In this document: one piece after another, positions 23,822 through 36,162 of the stretch
How positions within the stretch are numbered: the first letter of the stretch is position 1
Layout of the letters: every line of letters begins with the position of its first letter
Source: Favolaschia claudopus
Lineage: Eukaryota > Basidiomycota > Agaricomycetes > Agaricales > Mycenaceae
Length of the DNA: 64,000 nucleotides
Assembly: GCA_037176885.1 (NCBI GenBank)
Contig: JAWWNJ010000048.1
Span: 620,001-684,000, forward strand
Reading direction: 5' to 3'
Notes under the pieces: model-generated
The model's database searches: none
Told to the model about the DNA's origin: nothing
The model's input: only the letters and a program-made list of their open reading frames with translations
Made by a program: the position numbers and the translations under genes

Positions 23822-26733
23822 TTAGGGCCGTGGAGGATAGTACATGGGATAGTAGTATGGGTAATGAGAGTATACAGGATATGATCCAGGAGCCAACATA
23901 GGTTGCGAGCGCTGCTGAGATGATTTATGGTACTTTTTCAAGTTAGTTACCATGTCTGCATTGGCACGCGCCGTCTCCACATTATATTTCTCGCACAAAG
24001 CTCTGAGCTGGGTTCTATCAAGGCGGAGCAGCGCCGTTTCGTCACCCAGATCAAATGTATCCAAGTTGAACACAGGAGCCGGCTCTTTCAGTTTCGAAGG
24101 TCCCGGTACTGATGGCTGAATAGAATTGAGAACGGGATCACAGTTCGGGCGAGGGCGATAATATGAGGATGAGGAGGAGGAATCCAGAGGGGGCACTCCG
24201 GAGGTAGGCACATTCTCGTCATGTGCGGCCTCATCCCTGCCAAAGGCGACAGCAGGTTGGAGTCCGTCGCATGCATCCGGCTTTGCCCTCTTCCCGGATT
24301 GCTCCTTGCCACTGTATGGATCGTAATCGGATCGTCGCTTCTTGCTTTTCACAGGCACACCCATGATAGCCGCCGTATCAGACCAGGCATATTTCGAGTT
24401 GGACGGAATCTTCGCTTTGGCAGGTAGGATGGAGAATGTGGGGGCAAGATCAGTGGAGAGGAGGTCCAAGATGTGTGTGGCATTTTGTATAGAGGCTCGC
24501 TGAGAGTCACTCAGTCTCGAAGGTGATCCGCGAAAGAGAAGTGACATGGAATGTAGCCGCTCAGTCAGCTCGGCGACAACATCGTGATCCGACTCTGGAA
24601 GAATATCGGCCTGCTTGGACGGGTCCGAAGAACCAGGTGATTGCACATCATCTTCATCGGCATCCGAATCCGAGTCTGCTGGGTCTGATTCCGGATCATC
24701 ACCACAGTTGAGAAGGGAGACGGGTACACCAAGTTCGGCCTCGGGGAAGTGGGTTTGAACTGCGCAAATGTGTTTGCAGAACCGAATGAGGGGAAAGGAA
24801 AGGCAGGTACAGTCGTACGCATCGAGGTCGACATGGTAAAAAATATCTGTATCTGTCTGTGAGCGTATGATGTATTTTCCATCGTCAGGATCATGCTGAA
24901 TATCCTGCTTCTTGATCCCGGCCGCACGATCCATGATTCGCATTCTCTGTCTGACCGCTAGATCCGGACCTTCAAACCCCAGTTCCTGCCGGCGATGCCT
25001 TGCAATAAAGTGCGGAATTGCAACCTCGTACAAGACATGAATAAGGTGGTCCAATCGGCGGTTTCGCTTCCCCTCGAGAAAATCCCCCTTGAGAAGGTGA
25101 TGCCATGCTTCGACGAGCATGTTCGTGTCGCACACCTCGAAGATGGACCTATCGGCTCGATACACAGCTGACCACATTTTTACAACGTTCATCCAAGTGC
25201 CACGGAGATATTCTATGACGCTAGGCGGTGCGAGGGCTTGAATATCTCGCCAGCAAGCATCAAATTCCGCTTGGTCTGTGATCCGGATCCAGCGCTTCAA
25301 CAGTTCCCAAAGCTCGGGATAGTGTTGCGTGACGAAATGGCCATGCCACGCGTGCAAGACGTGCCACCAGCAAAGCAAGAGGCGAGACTTCGGAAAACGC
25401 CGAGCAATTGCGTTCAATTGCGCCCAGTCAAAATCCGACATGAAAATATGCGGAGAAACAGCGGGATTGCGCTCAACGATTGTAGCGAGGAAATAGTCGA
25501 TTGTTACTTCCTTGCCGTTAGACGAAATCATGAATGCAGCCGGCATTCCTGAAATGATTCATAGGTAAGCATGAATTATGGCATTCAAAAAAGAAATCTA
25601 GCTTACCATGGCCCCAGCGGTCGCGTACGATCAGCGTGAAGAGCGTCATATTAAGGTAGTGTGTTGTATTGTGAGTGCCGTCAATTCCAGCAAATGTAGG
25701 TCCATACTCTTGCCAGCATTCGCACTGATACTTCGTTTGAATGATGAGAACAAAGCTGTCCCGTTCCAGATGGGAATCCGCGGGGGCAAGCTCATTGCTT
25801 CGCTTCAACATCACAAAGTGACCTTCGTCCTGTAGCTTTGCCACCCAAGAAAGGACTGATGGGCCGTCTTGTACTGCGAGGCGGATGAACTCCTCTTCAA
25901 TCATCTTCTGGATCCGTCTGACATCTGCGCGTGTTACAAAATGGCTTCGGTGCGCCTGGCTGGTCCGAGTTTTGTCCAAGTTATTTTCGTGGTACATATT
26001 CTTTGTGATGTTCTCGAGCTAAATATGCTTTCAGTTTGATTGAACTTTGCCGAATAAGCAGAATTATACTCACAATTCTCTTCGGCTCAACCCCAAGGCG
26101 CAACAACCTTTCAATCTCCTCCCGTGTTTCCATATCCAGACGCATATACTTCAGATTATCATTGCCAATCGGGTGGGCATGATCAGGTTTGTAGAAGCCC
26201 AGCACTTCCGAAGTGCCGGGATATGTTTTGACTGTGAGTCGGCATGGGCATCCGGTGCGCTTAGAAGCGACTTTGCGGTCCCATCCCTTGGTGGCAAGGT
26301 ATTTAGACTTTCCACCGCTTCCCTGGCGAGCACAAACGTAGACGTGTGCCTCAATCCAGGTACTAATGCTGGGAGGGCGAGGCCGAGAAAGCTTTTTAAC
26401 AAACTCAATTGATTTGGTGCGGCATTCAGCTTTCATCCAAGTCTGCATCGCTGAGATAGAGGGCCAACGCAGAGAGTACTTGTGTTGGCAGTCATGTTCG
26501 AAGCTTCCAATGGGAGCAGAAGAAGGAGGGGGTGGCAGAGAGTGAGGCGGGAGTTCGGGATCGTACTCAGGGATGAATAATAATGGGGTGGGCAGCGGAA
26601 TTGGGGAATCGGGTAGTATTCGGAGATTGAGGTCGTCGTTTGACGCGTAGAGGCGCGTGTTTGACGCGTCGGGAACGCCGGGAGCGTCGGTGGCAACAGA
26701 TAGACGAAACGACGATGTTGACATGAGAGACAA
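23822..26733 (-). CDS. MULE transposase with SWIM zinc finger
   Basis: Three exons on the minus strand (26733-26074, 26018-25607 and 25548-23822) give 932 aa, with introns of 55 and 58 bp. The DDE-type catalytic core is visible: first Asp in GIDGTHNTTHYLNM, second in HIFMSDFDWAQLNAI, and the Glu in NMLVEAWHHLLKG. Between them lie WWHVLHAWH and related Trp/His residues typical of MULE transposases. A SWIM zinc finger follows: CTC, then seven residues, then CKH (about 24826-24770). The C-terminal third is low-complexity, Ser/Pro-rich and ends in a Tyr/Pro-rich tail. The start at 26733 is the first ATG after the right inverted repeat. All key residues are present, so the enzyme may be functional. 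It would cut and join the element ends in the nucleus. Confidence 0.85.
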
Positions 26734-26858
26734 AACTCAGCAGGGAAAGTGGCAGAAATAGAGTCATATTGTAGACCGTAAGGACTGGGATACCCCGAAA
26801 AGAGGAACAATGGGTGGTTCGTAGGTAGTGGTGAACCGAGCCGCTCATGGTTTAGAGG

Positions 26859-26932
26859 CATGTCCGGATTTGGGTGGAGAGCAAACATGACACGCGAATT
26901 GCCTATTCGAGTTTGACGTGATGGGGGCGAAA
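26859..26932 (-). repeat. Right terminal inverted repeat of the MULE
   Basis: Starts CATGTCCGGATTTGGGTGGA and ends GATGGGGGCGAAAT. It is the inverted partner of 23557-23631. Confidence 0.8.
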
Positions 26933-27980
26933 TGTCAAAAACTCTCTGAATGCTCCCACGATTCTTAAGTAGTTATAATACTACTTCTTTCCTTATTATT
27001 ATTTAATTATTAAATATTTAACAATACCTAATTGTAAGTACTTATAATATTTAATATAAAAAAATGTATAACCATTCTTAAAACTTCACCTGTATCAATA
27101 TAATTTTTAATTCACCGATTTTGTCCGAGTCAGTCATTCAATATTCAGTAACTGACTTTTCTTAGGCGTCCCCAAGGGGTGTTCAAAAGCTGAATGATGG
27201 ATATCGACTGGGTGGTGGTGATACCCAATCAAGTGTCCGGGGTCCTGGGAAATAGGTTTACTAGTTTACTATACTGATACCTATCTACGTCATTACAACT
27301 TAGGATTACAAAATCCTCGATAGGGCTAACTTTTCGGCGGGCAACAAAAAAACAATGACCTGAGCGTGCAGCGGAACCAGCTGGAATGAGTGCGAAAGGT
27401 GACCATTCATGCTAGGGAGGGTCCCACGGGCGGTCTGACCACTCTGCACCGGCATGTGATTCCTCCGGCAACAACGGCGATAAAAAGCCGAACGACGTGG
27501 ACGACGTGGCAGGCGACTCAAAGAGAATCGTTTTTACGGCCATTTCAGCAAGGTTTCCTCTTCCTCACCCATTGAAGCTGGGGTTGGCCGGTTTTGCGGT
27601 ACATAGACGTGTAAATACCCCGTAGTAGTGTTATTATCAAAAAATCATACAGAGAAATGTTCCCGCATCCTTCTCGAACCTTGGGTAGTGCTTGACTCAA
27701 CCACGACTAGCTCAGAGTAGTAGCTCTGTGCCTACGGTTTGACTTCATGAAGCATGACAGATACTCGAATCCGAGTCCTTCAAGTTGTATCTTCAAGATA
27801 GCTCACCCCGCTGTGCCGTACAATGTGCCTAATCATTCCGACGACCCGGCGAACGAAGTATTCAATTGCGTTTTAATTGGTAGCTGCTACCATGGCCAGC
27901 TACGGTAGCTGGTATCCGAACAGGCTCTAAGTGTATCCGATTTCTGAAGGAGCCCTAGCTGTAATATTTAGTCTAAATGG
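26933..27980. other. AT-rich non-coding region right of the MULE
   Basis: The part 26960-27120 is strongly AT-rich (runs of TTATTATTATT and AATATTTAA). The remainder holds no supportable gene. It resembles decayed intergenic or repeat-induced sequence. Confidence 0.4.
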
Positions 27981-27983
27981 CCT

Positions 27984-28040
27984 GGCCCTAGCCTAAATGT
28001 AAATTGTTTATTTGCGTGGAGCCAGCCAGGCCCTGTCTGG
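27984..28040 (+). repeat. Left copy of a dispersed inverted repeat
   Basis: About 50 bp containing ATTGTTTATTTGCGTGGAGC and the following CAGCCAGGCCC. It recurs inverted at 34155-34205. Confidence 0.6.
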
Positions 28041-31000
28041 CACTTTTTTCTGCCCCCTGCCGGCCCTTTTTGATTGCCTGTTGATGGCTGTGATGAGGGT
28101 CGGCACATCAGCTTCCATCACTGTTAGCACTTATAATATATGGCTTTCCTACTTTTTAATTTCCTCCCCCCCTCTTTCATCAATTATAGAGAATTGATGG
28201 GAAAATTATAATATCTTATCTATGGAATGTAATAATAATGAATAAGTGCACTGATATCCTCAAATACTTAAGTATTCTGAGAGCACCGGTGATTTACACA
28301 CGATGTTACAGTTTAAAGTATAGTAGCCACAATTGCAACTTGGGACTGTCTAGTAGAGTTCATATACTTAATTCTATAGCCAACATCAGTAACTTGTAGG
28401 GTCTGAAGGTTCCATGCACAGCAAATGCACAGAGCCAACTGTGATAGCGGACTTCTGACTATTTACATGTTTTCCGCCAAGGTGCGAGCGATGTCATAAG
28501 CTTGGCTCTGCTTGGCATCAGCCTGCGGTGCCAGCTCATCAACGGACTTAGTAGCAGGCTCGAATTCTCTACCTCATTCCTTTACCCAACCCTCAGGCCT
28601 CTGCAACCGTGCAACGTTACAACCTTCCGGCTCAATCGCCAACTTTCTGATGCTTCGCTCAACCACACTCTCCTAACTTCCAATTTCCATCTGACTTCAA
28701 TTCGGAGTGCTTGTATCAAGTCCGTTCCACTCTCACAAATATACGAAAATTCCTCGACATTTGGCCTGGATCCAAACTCGATTGTCCTGCCGTCGAGATT
28801 GGACGACGTGGAACCGACATTGTCACTGCTGCGCCTTGGCTGCTAGTTTACCTTGCTCTGCTCTAGTTTTATTTATGGCACCCGAAGCCTTGACGACTCA
28901 TGAAATCTCCTGCAATATCTTGAAGAAACCTTCGTGTTGGAGGTACGTTCACAGTTAACTTGTTTTGTTTCTTTTAATTCAATGTTATGGGCTGGAACTT
29001 CTAGCGCACCAACTCGATTGTTATAACTTATCCCAACACCTCCATTCGCCTTGCGCACCCCGCACCACATCGCCACCGTATCCCGCTCCCACCCTCGCCA
29101 TCGTCCGCAGTACCGCCCCACCGCTCCCCGACGTCGCCGTTGATCTTCTGCGAGGAATGTGATCTATTGCGGGTACGTGCCCTTAGGCCCATGATCTACA
29201 TCTTTCAAGTAAATCAGCCTCCGTCTCTAGCCCGCTGCCGCCGCCGCCGCCGTAACACCATGCCTTGGGATCTGCTATCGCTGCCGCTTTCGCTTGAAAA
29301 TGATTAGAGAGAAGCCAAAATGATGACGAGTCGGCGGTCAAGGTGAGAGCTGAAGAAATCATATTTCTCCCCTCATTGGTCCCGAGTCCCGGAAGCCGTA
29401 GGCAGCATGCGTCTGCGACTTCGCTTCGCGTTTGCTGTCCACTGCTTTCGGGTTCTCATTGCCGAAATCTCTGTCCATTCGAAAGCAATCACACCCCGAC
29501 CTCAAACAAGCCTTCCTTTACCGCAAGCCACTCGTTCCTTTCACGCCGTTGATCCCTCACCCTCCCCCTCTGATGACTACGATCATCCCACTCATATCCG
29601 CCGTCTCCCAGATTCTGCGCTGCTGGCGTCGGCCTCATTTCAAGCGCAAATTGTTGGCATCTATGACGTTCACGGCCGCCTCGTTCGGACTTTTCCTCAC
29701 ACCTGCTGCTGACACCGCCTTCTCTTCCCTGCACCCGCCGTTTCGTCCCAAACCCCGCCACTCGCGTTATCACTCTAGATACGCAATCCGGACTACGACC
29801 GTGCACCATCTCGCTTCCTCTTTCACACTGAACATCCCCGCTTGGTCGAATGATACCCACTCGGTCGCTTCCGTCTTGACAGGGCGTACGCCCGCCCTGG
29901 AACAACACGCCCGTACCCCGCCCCCACTCAGCAGCATCGACTTGAGCCGCAGCAAACGCGTGGCGCGCGAGCTACGTCGATTCGGTACGCATGTCTTGAC
30001 AATAGCCAGTGCCCCAGATTCTTTCATCAATAGCTCGATTCCACCTCGCTCTCCCTTTCCTTGTGGTCGAGGCGTGATGGAGCGAGTACCTAGCAGCAAA
30101 ACTATCAACTTACATTCAGTGGGACGCCGTGTTTACCGATAAATGAAACATAGTTAGTGCTTCAGTGAATTCTTGACTCTTCGGTGCATTTTTATAACGA
30201 CTCGAACTATATCTTTATACGACTGTATTGCAATTCGGGTAAACGGACGAAATCGGGCAAAATTCGGAGAACTCGGCATGCTCTCCCATTGGCTGGAAGC
30301 CCGGTCCGGACGCCGTGTCTCTTAATGAGTTAGACGCGTTCACCAACGACGAACGCGTATAACACGCGTCTGACGCATTAATATGGTGTTGAGTTACATT
30401 CGACACGCTTTTGGTGAATTCTAGGCTACCAAACGCCTTGTTCGTTCCGATATTTCATTACGATGACGAACTGTACCGAAAACATTTGATGCCGACTTTG
30501 TTCGTCCGTTTTGTGGCCACAGCGCTGGCGGGAGAGCAAGTATAGATGCTCCAAGACATCATACAGAGTGTACAATAAGTATTTGAGAAGAATATACGCA
30601 AGACTTTCAGCCTATGGTTCAATTTTTGAAACGATGTTATTTCACCAAGCTCAGCAGTTAATCCTACACTGTGACTTGTCTTCTCTTCTTGACCATTCTT
30701 CGTCTCAAATTCAAAGTCTCAAAATATCTTCGAAAACTCGTTAATTCTCGTCCCTAGATTGTGCTTTGACAATTGTACTATCGTCGCTGACGGCCCAGAC
30801 TGCGAAATCACGGAGACATGTTACAATTGGAAGAATTAAAGCTAATCAAAGGTATACAGCGACCCATGAGATATAGCAGGTAAAGAACTGAACTGACAGG
30901 CGAACCAATGAAGAAAAGGACTGTCTGCGATCTCTAATTGCAACCCTCCTATGCGAACATTGAATCAATATCGCGACACTCACAGCAGAAGTTTCATTAA

Positions 31001-31200
31001 CTTCAGGTCTGGACGATGCGAATATCATATAGATAATGAAGAGACCCATTGAATGCACTTTGCATGCACTGCCATGCAGAACTTTGCCGGCGACCGTCAG
31101 CTGGCTTGCACGAAGCAATCGATTGGACACCTTCCTAAACCGGACTCAAGCGTTGAGTACCGGTGATCGGACCGAGGTCCGCAGCCAATCGGAAACGATA
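28041..31200. other. Mostly non-coding region, one possible hypothetical frame
   Basis: The only long plus-strand frame is 29432-30142 (236 codons), rich in Pro, Ser and Arg with no domain. It overlaps another open frame on the minus strand (29489-29908), so coding is doubtful. The sequence 29230-29250 is a short CCG run. An ACGCGT-rich patch lies at 30325-30375. No other feature is supported. Confidence 0.3.
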
Positions 31201-33780
31201 CCGACTGTGTGAGTCACAGCGTCACACTGCCAGCTCAGGCTCACCTTCTTCCACTGTCAACGACTACAATGTCAACTACGCCGGCCTCCGACCTACCTAC
31301 TCAACACACACCCTCGTGCACTCGCCGCTTGCTTAGGAGGAGGACGAAGAGGAGGGGGGATAGCAAGAGTAACGAGGTGAATGGTGAGGATGAGTAGGAG
31401 GAGGAAATGCGCGCGACGCTCGACCGACACCGCGAACGGCTCGAGCGTTGATGCAGACGGGCTCATGAACAAGGTGTGTGTTGACTCTCATCTACATTTC
31501 CATCCTCACTTCTTTTCGCGTTCTCCGCTCCTCTACTTCCCTCTTTGTATCCTTCTTTCCCTTCCCAGTCTCGAATTTCACCTCCCTTTCTTGGTTTCTA
31601 CCATCACCCCTTCCAGATATCCTCAGTAACAATCTCCCGCACTTCAGAACACCTCATCTTTTGCTGCAAAGTACCCGACGTCGAATCTGGCCATCTCCGC
31701 GTTGCCTCCCTTCCCGAGTATGCGTCTCTCTGGTCTGCCTTGCGTGCCTGTGCAGGATTTCTTCTCAAGACGCCGGGGCAGACTGACCTCCCTGGCTAAC
31801 CGAACATGTTTTCCAGGCGCACCCTCACCTCCTAATTATGTTGCTGTTCTGCGACGCCCTGTCGCTCTCAAAGGCGATCATTTCACACTTTCCGTATCGA
31901 ATCTCGATTGATACCCACCCACCACCGCCACATCCCCCGCCTCACACCATCAGAGCTTCTCTGCAACCCTGGTCACGACGGCGGGCTGCTAACTCGCAAT
32001 CGCCTGGTTTGATTTCAGGAACGGTACATATTCTGAGGCTAGATGCCAATGGGCTGTGGAGGCTCGAAGAAAAGGTGCGTTCTAAACTGGTCATAACTCT
32101 TACAAACTGTAATTTCCCCCGTCAAACAGCCCACTCTCTCTGTTGTTGCTGCACCTATCCCTGGTCCCCTCGTGGCAACTGGCAACGACTAGGGTACCGA
32201 CCGTTCCGGCCTTGGACCCATCTATGCAGTACACACTCTCGGTATACTTACCGGCTGCTTAAGAGGGGGAGCTCGGTGAGAAGAGTGGGGAAGGTGAAGG
32301 GACGCGATGAGTAGGAGGGGAAGGGTGGAGCAAGACTGAGCCGCCTTCGACCAGCACCTCCACCACACAAATCTTCGACTGCGGCGTAGCGAGGGATATG
32401 CGACTAGGTATGGATGAGAGTTTCTCGTCTTCTTCTTCACCTCCTTGACAACCCGTTTTGCCCCCGCCTTTCTTGAACCATTCTTCTCCTTTCCCTCTCC
32501 TCCCTTGTCCCCGCTGTCCTTCCCTCTTCCATCTTCCCAACCTCACCCTCCCTCTTCTGCTCGTCCTCAGTTTCGCTCACCACCGCTTCCCCACAGCAAC
32601 GGTTCGAAATGACCACCAATTTTGACACAATCTCCTTCACACACACAATGGAAAGCTCTCTCTTTATCCACGGTGCGATGAGGAGTATTTTGGGATCTTG
32701 AGGCGGCGGGTTTACAGCCAAATATATTAGTACTCCCGCTGCATTACCTCCGCCTCCGCAACGCACGACCTATCAAGAGCGCTTTGATGCGTGGCTCGAA
32801 TGCCGCCGCGTCGACAACGACAAAGGAGACGAGTCGCGTGGGGACACCCGTTGTGCCGGTGATGTGCAGCGTGTGGCTTGGCGTTGAATGTGAGCTCTAG
32901 TCCCACGCCTTCGATGACGGGGCCAGCTGCTACGAGCCGTCGCACCGAAGCCCCGCCTCGGTCTCTGCTTCTTCAAAAGGCCTCAGGGGTGGTGGCGCAC
33001 TCAAGCTTGGTGGTGAGAGCAAGCAGGTGCGTCGTCGCGCATTCTTCCTGTATGCTCGCTCATTTTTCGTCTCTTCGTTTTCTTGGGCACACAAACAGCC
33101 ACCCCCCTCTTCTTCGCCGAAGCCGAACGCAAAATTCGCGCAGACGAGTAACGCACCAAGGCGCTCGGGTACGAATACGACCCTTGCGTCAGTCGCAACG
33201 CCCTTGAACTCCTCCGTCCCCCGCCGCCTCTACTCCCGCTCCCGCCACCACCAAATCGAGCAACAGCAAACCCGCGGCGACATCACCAACCTACGTCCGC
33301 CTCTGCCACGTCAAAGTCAAGCTCCCAACGATGACCGGCTCTGAGGCGCTATCTTAATCCTCCGGGCTTCCGCCCGTCTTCCCGGCGGTAGAGCCTGCAT
33401 TTGCGCAATGACGACGACGCGATATTGGTCATGCCCGTTAGTATGGCATCGCTCACTCGCAGGCCGCCGAGCGCATGGGGCGCCGTGGCGCAGGCAAATG
33501 CGTCCAACGCGGAAACGGGCACGGTACGTATGGCTATCGACATCGGAGCCCGATCTCTGGGGCAGCGTCGACGCTTGGGGGTACGCGGTCCGTTTTGAGT
33601 GGTGGTGGGGGAAGCGGGGTGTATGGGTCGAGTCCGGCAAAGTTGGTGATGAGCAGGGAGAAGGAGAAGGGCGTGGTGGGGATTGCTGGGAGGGGGACGA
33701 CGAGGAAGGCGATGGGGCGGCGGTGAAGGCGGTTGGTTGGGTTTACCGTATCGGGGATTTTTACGGCACCAGATAGTGGC
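31201..33780 (+). pseudogene. Decayed coding remnants with a degenerate duplicated segment
   Basis: Several plus-strand stretches look coding for 30-60 residues and then shift frame, for example around 33080-33340 (Pro-rich) and 33408-33776. A block at 31290-31400 resembles 32225-32345; both have a CGGC-TGCTTA-AGGAGG-like core followed by GATGAGTAGGAG. I read this as one or two old, duplicated and broken genes. No family is recognised. Confidence 0.3.
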
Positions 33781-34154
33781 GCGCGCTCATATGCAGTCTG
33801 TCGGATAGTTGGTCTCGAGCGTGCGCAACCAGACCCTGCAAATGCTGAGATTTGAGAGCTCGGGCGAATAAGTTATTTTTGTCGCGCATTAGGCGAATTA
33901 ATATTATTGACACTGTTTCTTTCTTTCTTTATTTTTTTAATCTAAGGAATTATCGAATTTATTATGGCAAGAGAAAAATATGTAAATTCGTTGTGCTAAA
34001 TCTTTTTTTTTATTCGCGAGCCCACCATCAAAGGGATCAAATTGCTTGATGCCGAATACGGCGGCAGTCCCCTGCGCCCAAAAGGCATGATCTTGAGCTT
34101 GGCTGGGCCTGGCTGGTTCCACGTAAATAGACAAAACATGCAATTTTTAAGTCT

Positions 34155-34205
34155 AGCCAGGGCCAGGCTGGCTCCACGCAAATAAACAATCTACATTTAG
34201 GCTAC
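34155..34205 (-). repeat. Right copy of the dispersed inverted repeat
   Basis: This is the reverse complement of the 27984-28040 repeat. A second, weaker copy follows immediately inside it at about 34095-34135 (CCAGCCAGGCCCAGCCAAGC when inverted). Confidence 0.6.
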
Positions 34206-34259
34206 AGCCTGACATGTAGTCTTTAGTTTACTTCTAGTGTTGTCTGAAGAACCCTCCAG

Positions 34260-34604
34260 AAACCACCACGACTCGGACATGGCCTCATGGCCGTCGGCTT
34301 TTATACTCAGCCGCAAAGGCTTTGGGCTCCCTACATCTTTTACTCTCCGCGATTCAGACTAAACGACATCTATCTCCCTCTCGATTTCGCCGTCCTACAT
34401 TTGAAATGTTTCGCCGCCGCCTTGGGGGACGCTTGGGGAATTGGATTGGCACTGGAGCCGCAGTAGCAGATGAGGAGAGTCTTTTTGAACCCACTGTGGT
34501 AATCAACGGTTCAGATACATCCAACACTGCTCCCTTACTGCGCTGACCTTGACTTACATAGGAGGAACCGGAGGGCCTGGCGGTGGTGCTATGCTTCGGA
34601 GTAT
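34260..34604 (+). pseudogene. C3: truncated copy of gene C with promoter, first exon and part of the GGxGG exon
   Basis: The promoter block (34260-34405) and the first exon from ATG 34406 to 34508 are homologous to C2. The phase-1 intron (34509-34561) and the start of the Gly-rich exon (GGTGGPGGGAM) follow, and the similarity stops at about 34600. Nothing matching the rest of C2 was found downstream, so the copy is cut off. The first exon itself (MFRRRLGGRLGNWIGTG) has no stop and could still be transcribed. Confidence 0.65.
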
Positions 34605-34686
34605 ATACTAGAAACGAAAACGAAAACGACTATATATAGAATAGCCGATAGATGGCCGGCGGTGCCCGTCGGCAGCCAGTAGTGCC

Positions 34687-35258
34687 GGGTTAGAAATGAT
34701 TATGTAATTTACAGTACAAAAATTACACGTAAATTACGCGTAAATTACATTCTTTACAGGGGACCCTCAGATTTGAGCGTAAAGAATGGTAATTTTTGCC
34801 TGGAAGAGCTGGCCTACAGGGCCATGTTCCAGAGCATTTACAAAACATTCAAACCATTTTTCTCCTAAGAAATGCGAACAAGCTTTTTTGGCTCTATGTG
34901 AGTTGTCATTGCCGTCATCTGATCTCCAATCATGTGTCAGCCCTTGACAGACTTGCTCACCTTTCCTGAGGCTTTCCAACTCAGACCTTGGTGAAAACCA
35001 TGCCCGGGATTCTAAACTTTCCCTGAGAAGCACTGCACACCAACCATTCAACTTTGCGAGCGAGCGGCCCAAAATCCTGCAAATTTTACCAAAAATTACA
35101 TTTTTTACAAACTTTACATGGTGTTTTTTACGGTAAAGAATGTAAAAAATTTCGGGCCTGCGGCGCTGTAAATTACGGTAAATTACACTGTAATTTATGG
35201 GGTCTCCGACCCCCCTTGTACTTTACAAAGTTTACGGACCCCAAATCATTTCTAACCC
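34687..35258. mobile_element. 572 bp non-coding element with 15 bp perfect terminal inverted repeats
   Basis: The ends are GGGTTAGAAATGATT (34687-34701) and its exact reverse complement (35244-35258). The interior is filled with short GTAAATTAC, TTTAC and GTAAAG motifs in both orientations near the ends, giving strong potential to fold. No transposase is present, so it fits a MITE-like non-autonomous element. No target duplication was recognised. Confidence 0.6.
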
Positions 35259-35629
35259 AGGCCTAGCAGCCAGTTCAGAAACGAAAATGAAGTAGTCGGC
35301 ACGGAACAACTTAAGCGGTCGGCTCTATATTGCCATCATGCCAAGTGTCACGGTCACGTACACGCTGGCCGCATCTCTGGCGCGCAATCGTCTTGACGGT
35401 ACTGCTATCCTTGTTTTTCAATACCTGCGTGCCCTGGGGCGGTTTCAATTCAATTGCCCTTTCAAATCCGGCTTCATCTTTTCAAGATTCAAAGAATTCG
35501 GGCCGGCAGCTATAAGTATTTCTGCAGAATGCATTAACTCGCAAATAAGCGCAGCAAGCAAGAATTGTTTCAGTCAAGCTGAAGCGGGGAGAGGTCTGAA
35601 CGGGGTAAGTCGACCCTGAGGCCCAAAAT

Positions 35630-35642
35630 CTGTATATAAAGG
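35630..35642 (+). promoter_or_regulatory. Probable TATA box upstream of the 35712 gene
   Basis: The sequence CTGTATATAAAGG lies about 75 bp upstream of the ATG at 35712, at typical TATA spacing. Confidence 0.45.
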
Positions 35643-35711
35643 AAAGGAAAAAAATACGGGCATTCTCTCAAGTTCTCTCCCGTGGCCCGGGACTTGAGCA
35701 CAAACTACACT

Positions 35712-36162
35712 ATGTCACTGCCATCTACAATATGCAAGAAGCTTCCGCCGTCTTCGACAACACGCCATGCTTGTCGCACTACACTCCTTGTTCGATTTTT
35801 TCTCAATCTTTCCTTGGCTTTCATCTTGGGCTGTATCTCCGCTCATTTCCTCTCAACCGGCAATGCTATCGATCTCACATATTACCTTACCTACTTCTCG
35901 GCACTGTATAACATTATAATTGCTGTCCTAGGTCAGTCCCATTGTCACTCATTTGTAACCTGCCGACTTACAATTTTTCCAAGGACATTTTCTAATCCCA
36001 GCGGATATCAATATGCGCTCTGTATTCAACCTCGAACGGCTCGTATATGGTCGAGGTCACATTTCAAACATGAGAATTGATCGACTTGAACGGCAAATGA
36101 GTTATTCAAAGCCAATCACCGAGTTTGACTTGTCTCTTCTCTTCGCTGACCTCCTATATTGA
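35712..36162 (+). CDS. Small membrane protein of unknown family
   Basis: Two exons (35712-35931 and 35984-36162) separated by a 52 bp intron give 132 aa. The N-terminal half has two hydrophobic spans (VRFFLNLSLAFILGCISAHF and YNIIIAVLGHFLI); the C-terminal half is polar. A TATA box sits at the usual distance. Downstream, 36163-36318 is open in a hydrophobic frame, so an additional exon could link this gene to the transposase-like gene that follows. The phases I tried did not join cleanly. I do not recognise the family. Confidence 0.45.

Larger units (their letters stand above)
23557..26932 (-). mobile_element. Mutator-like element (MULE) with terminal inverted repeats
   Basis: The element is bounded by near-identical inverted repeats of about 75 bp: left 23557-23631 and right 26859-26932. 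It holds one minus-strand transposase gene with no visible break. Similarity between the ends continues inward for about 30 bp more (AAGCGGCTCG against the inverted GAGCGGCTCG). The exact outer borders and the expected 9 bp or longer target duplication could not be found by eye. Repeat identity plus an intact gene suggest a young and possibly active element. Confidence 0.8.

Noticed and set aside
29432..30142. 236-codon plus-strand frame with Pro/Ser/Arg-rich sequence
   Set aside because: A minus-strand frame of 139 codons covers the same bases, no domain or introns are visible, and the region around it is decayed. It is not called as a gene.
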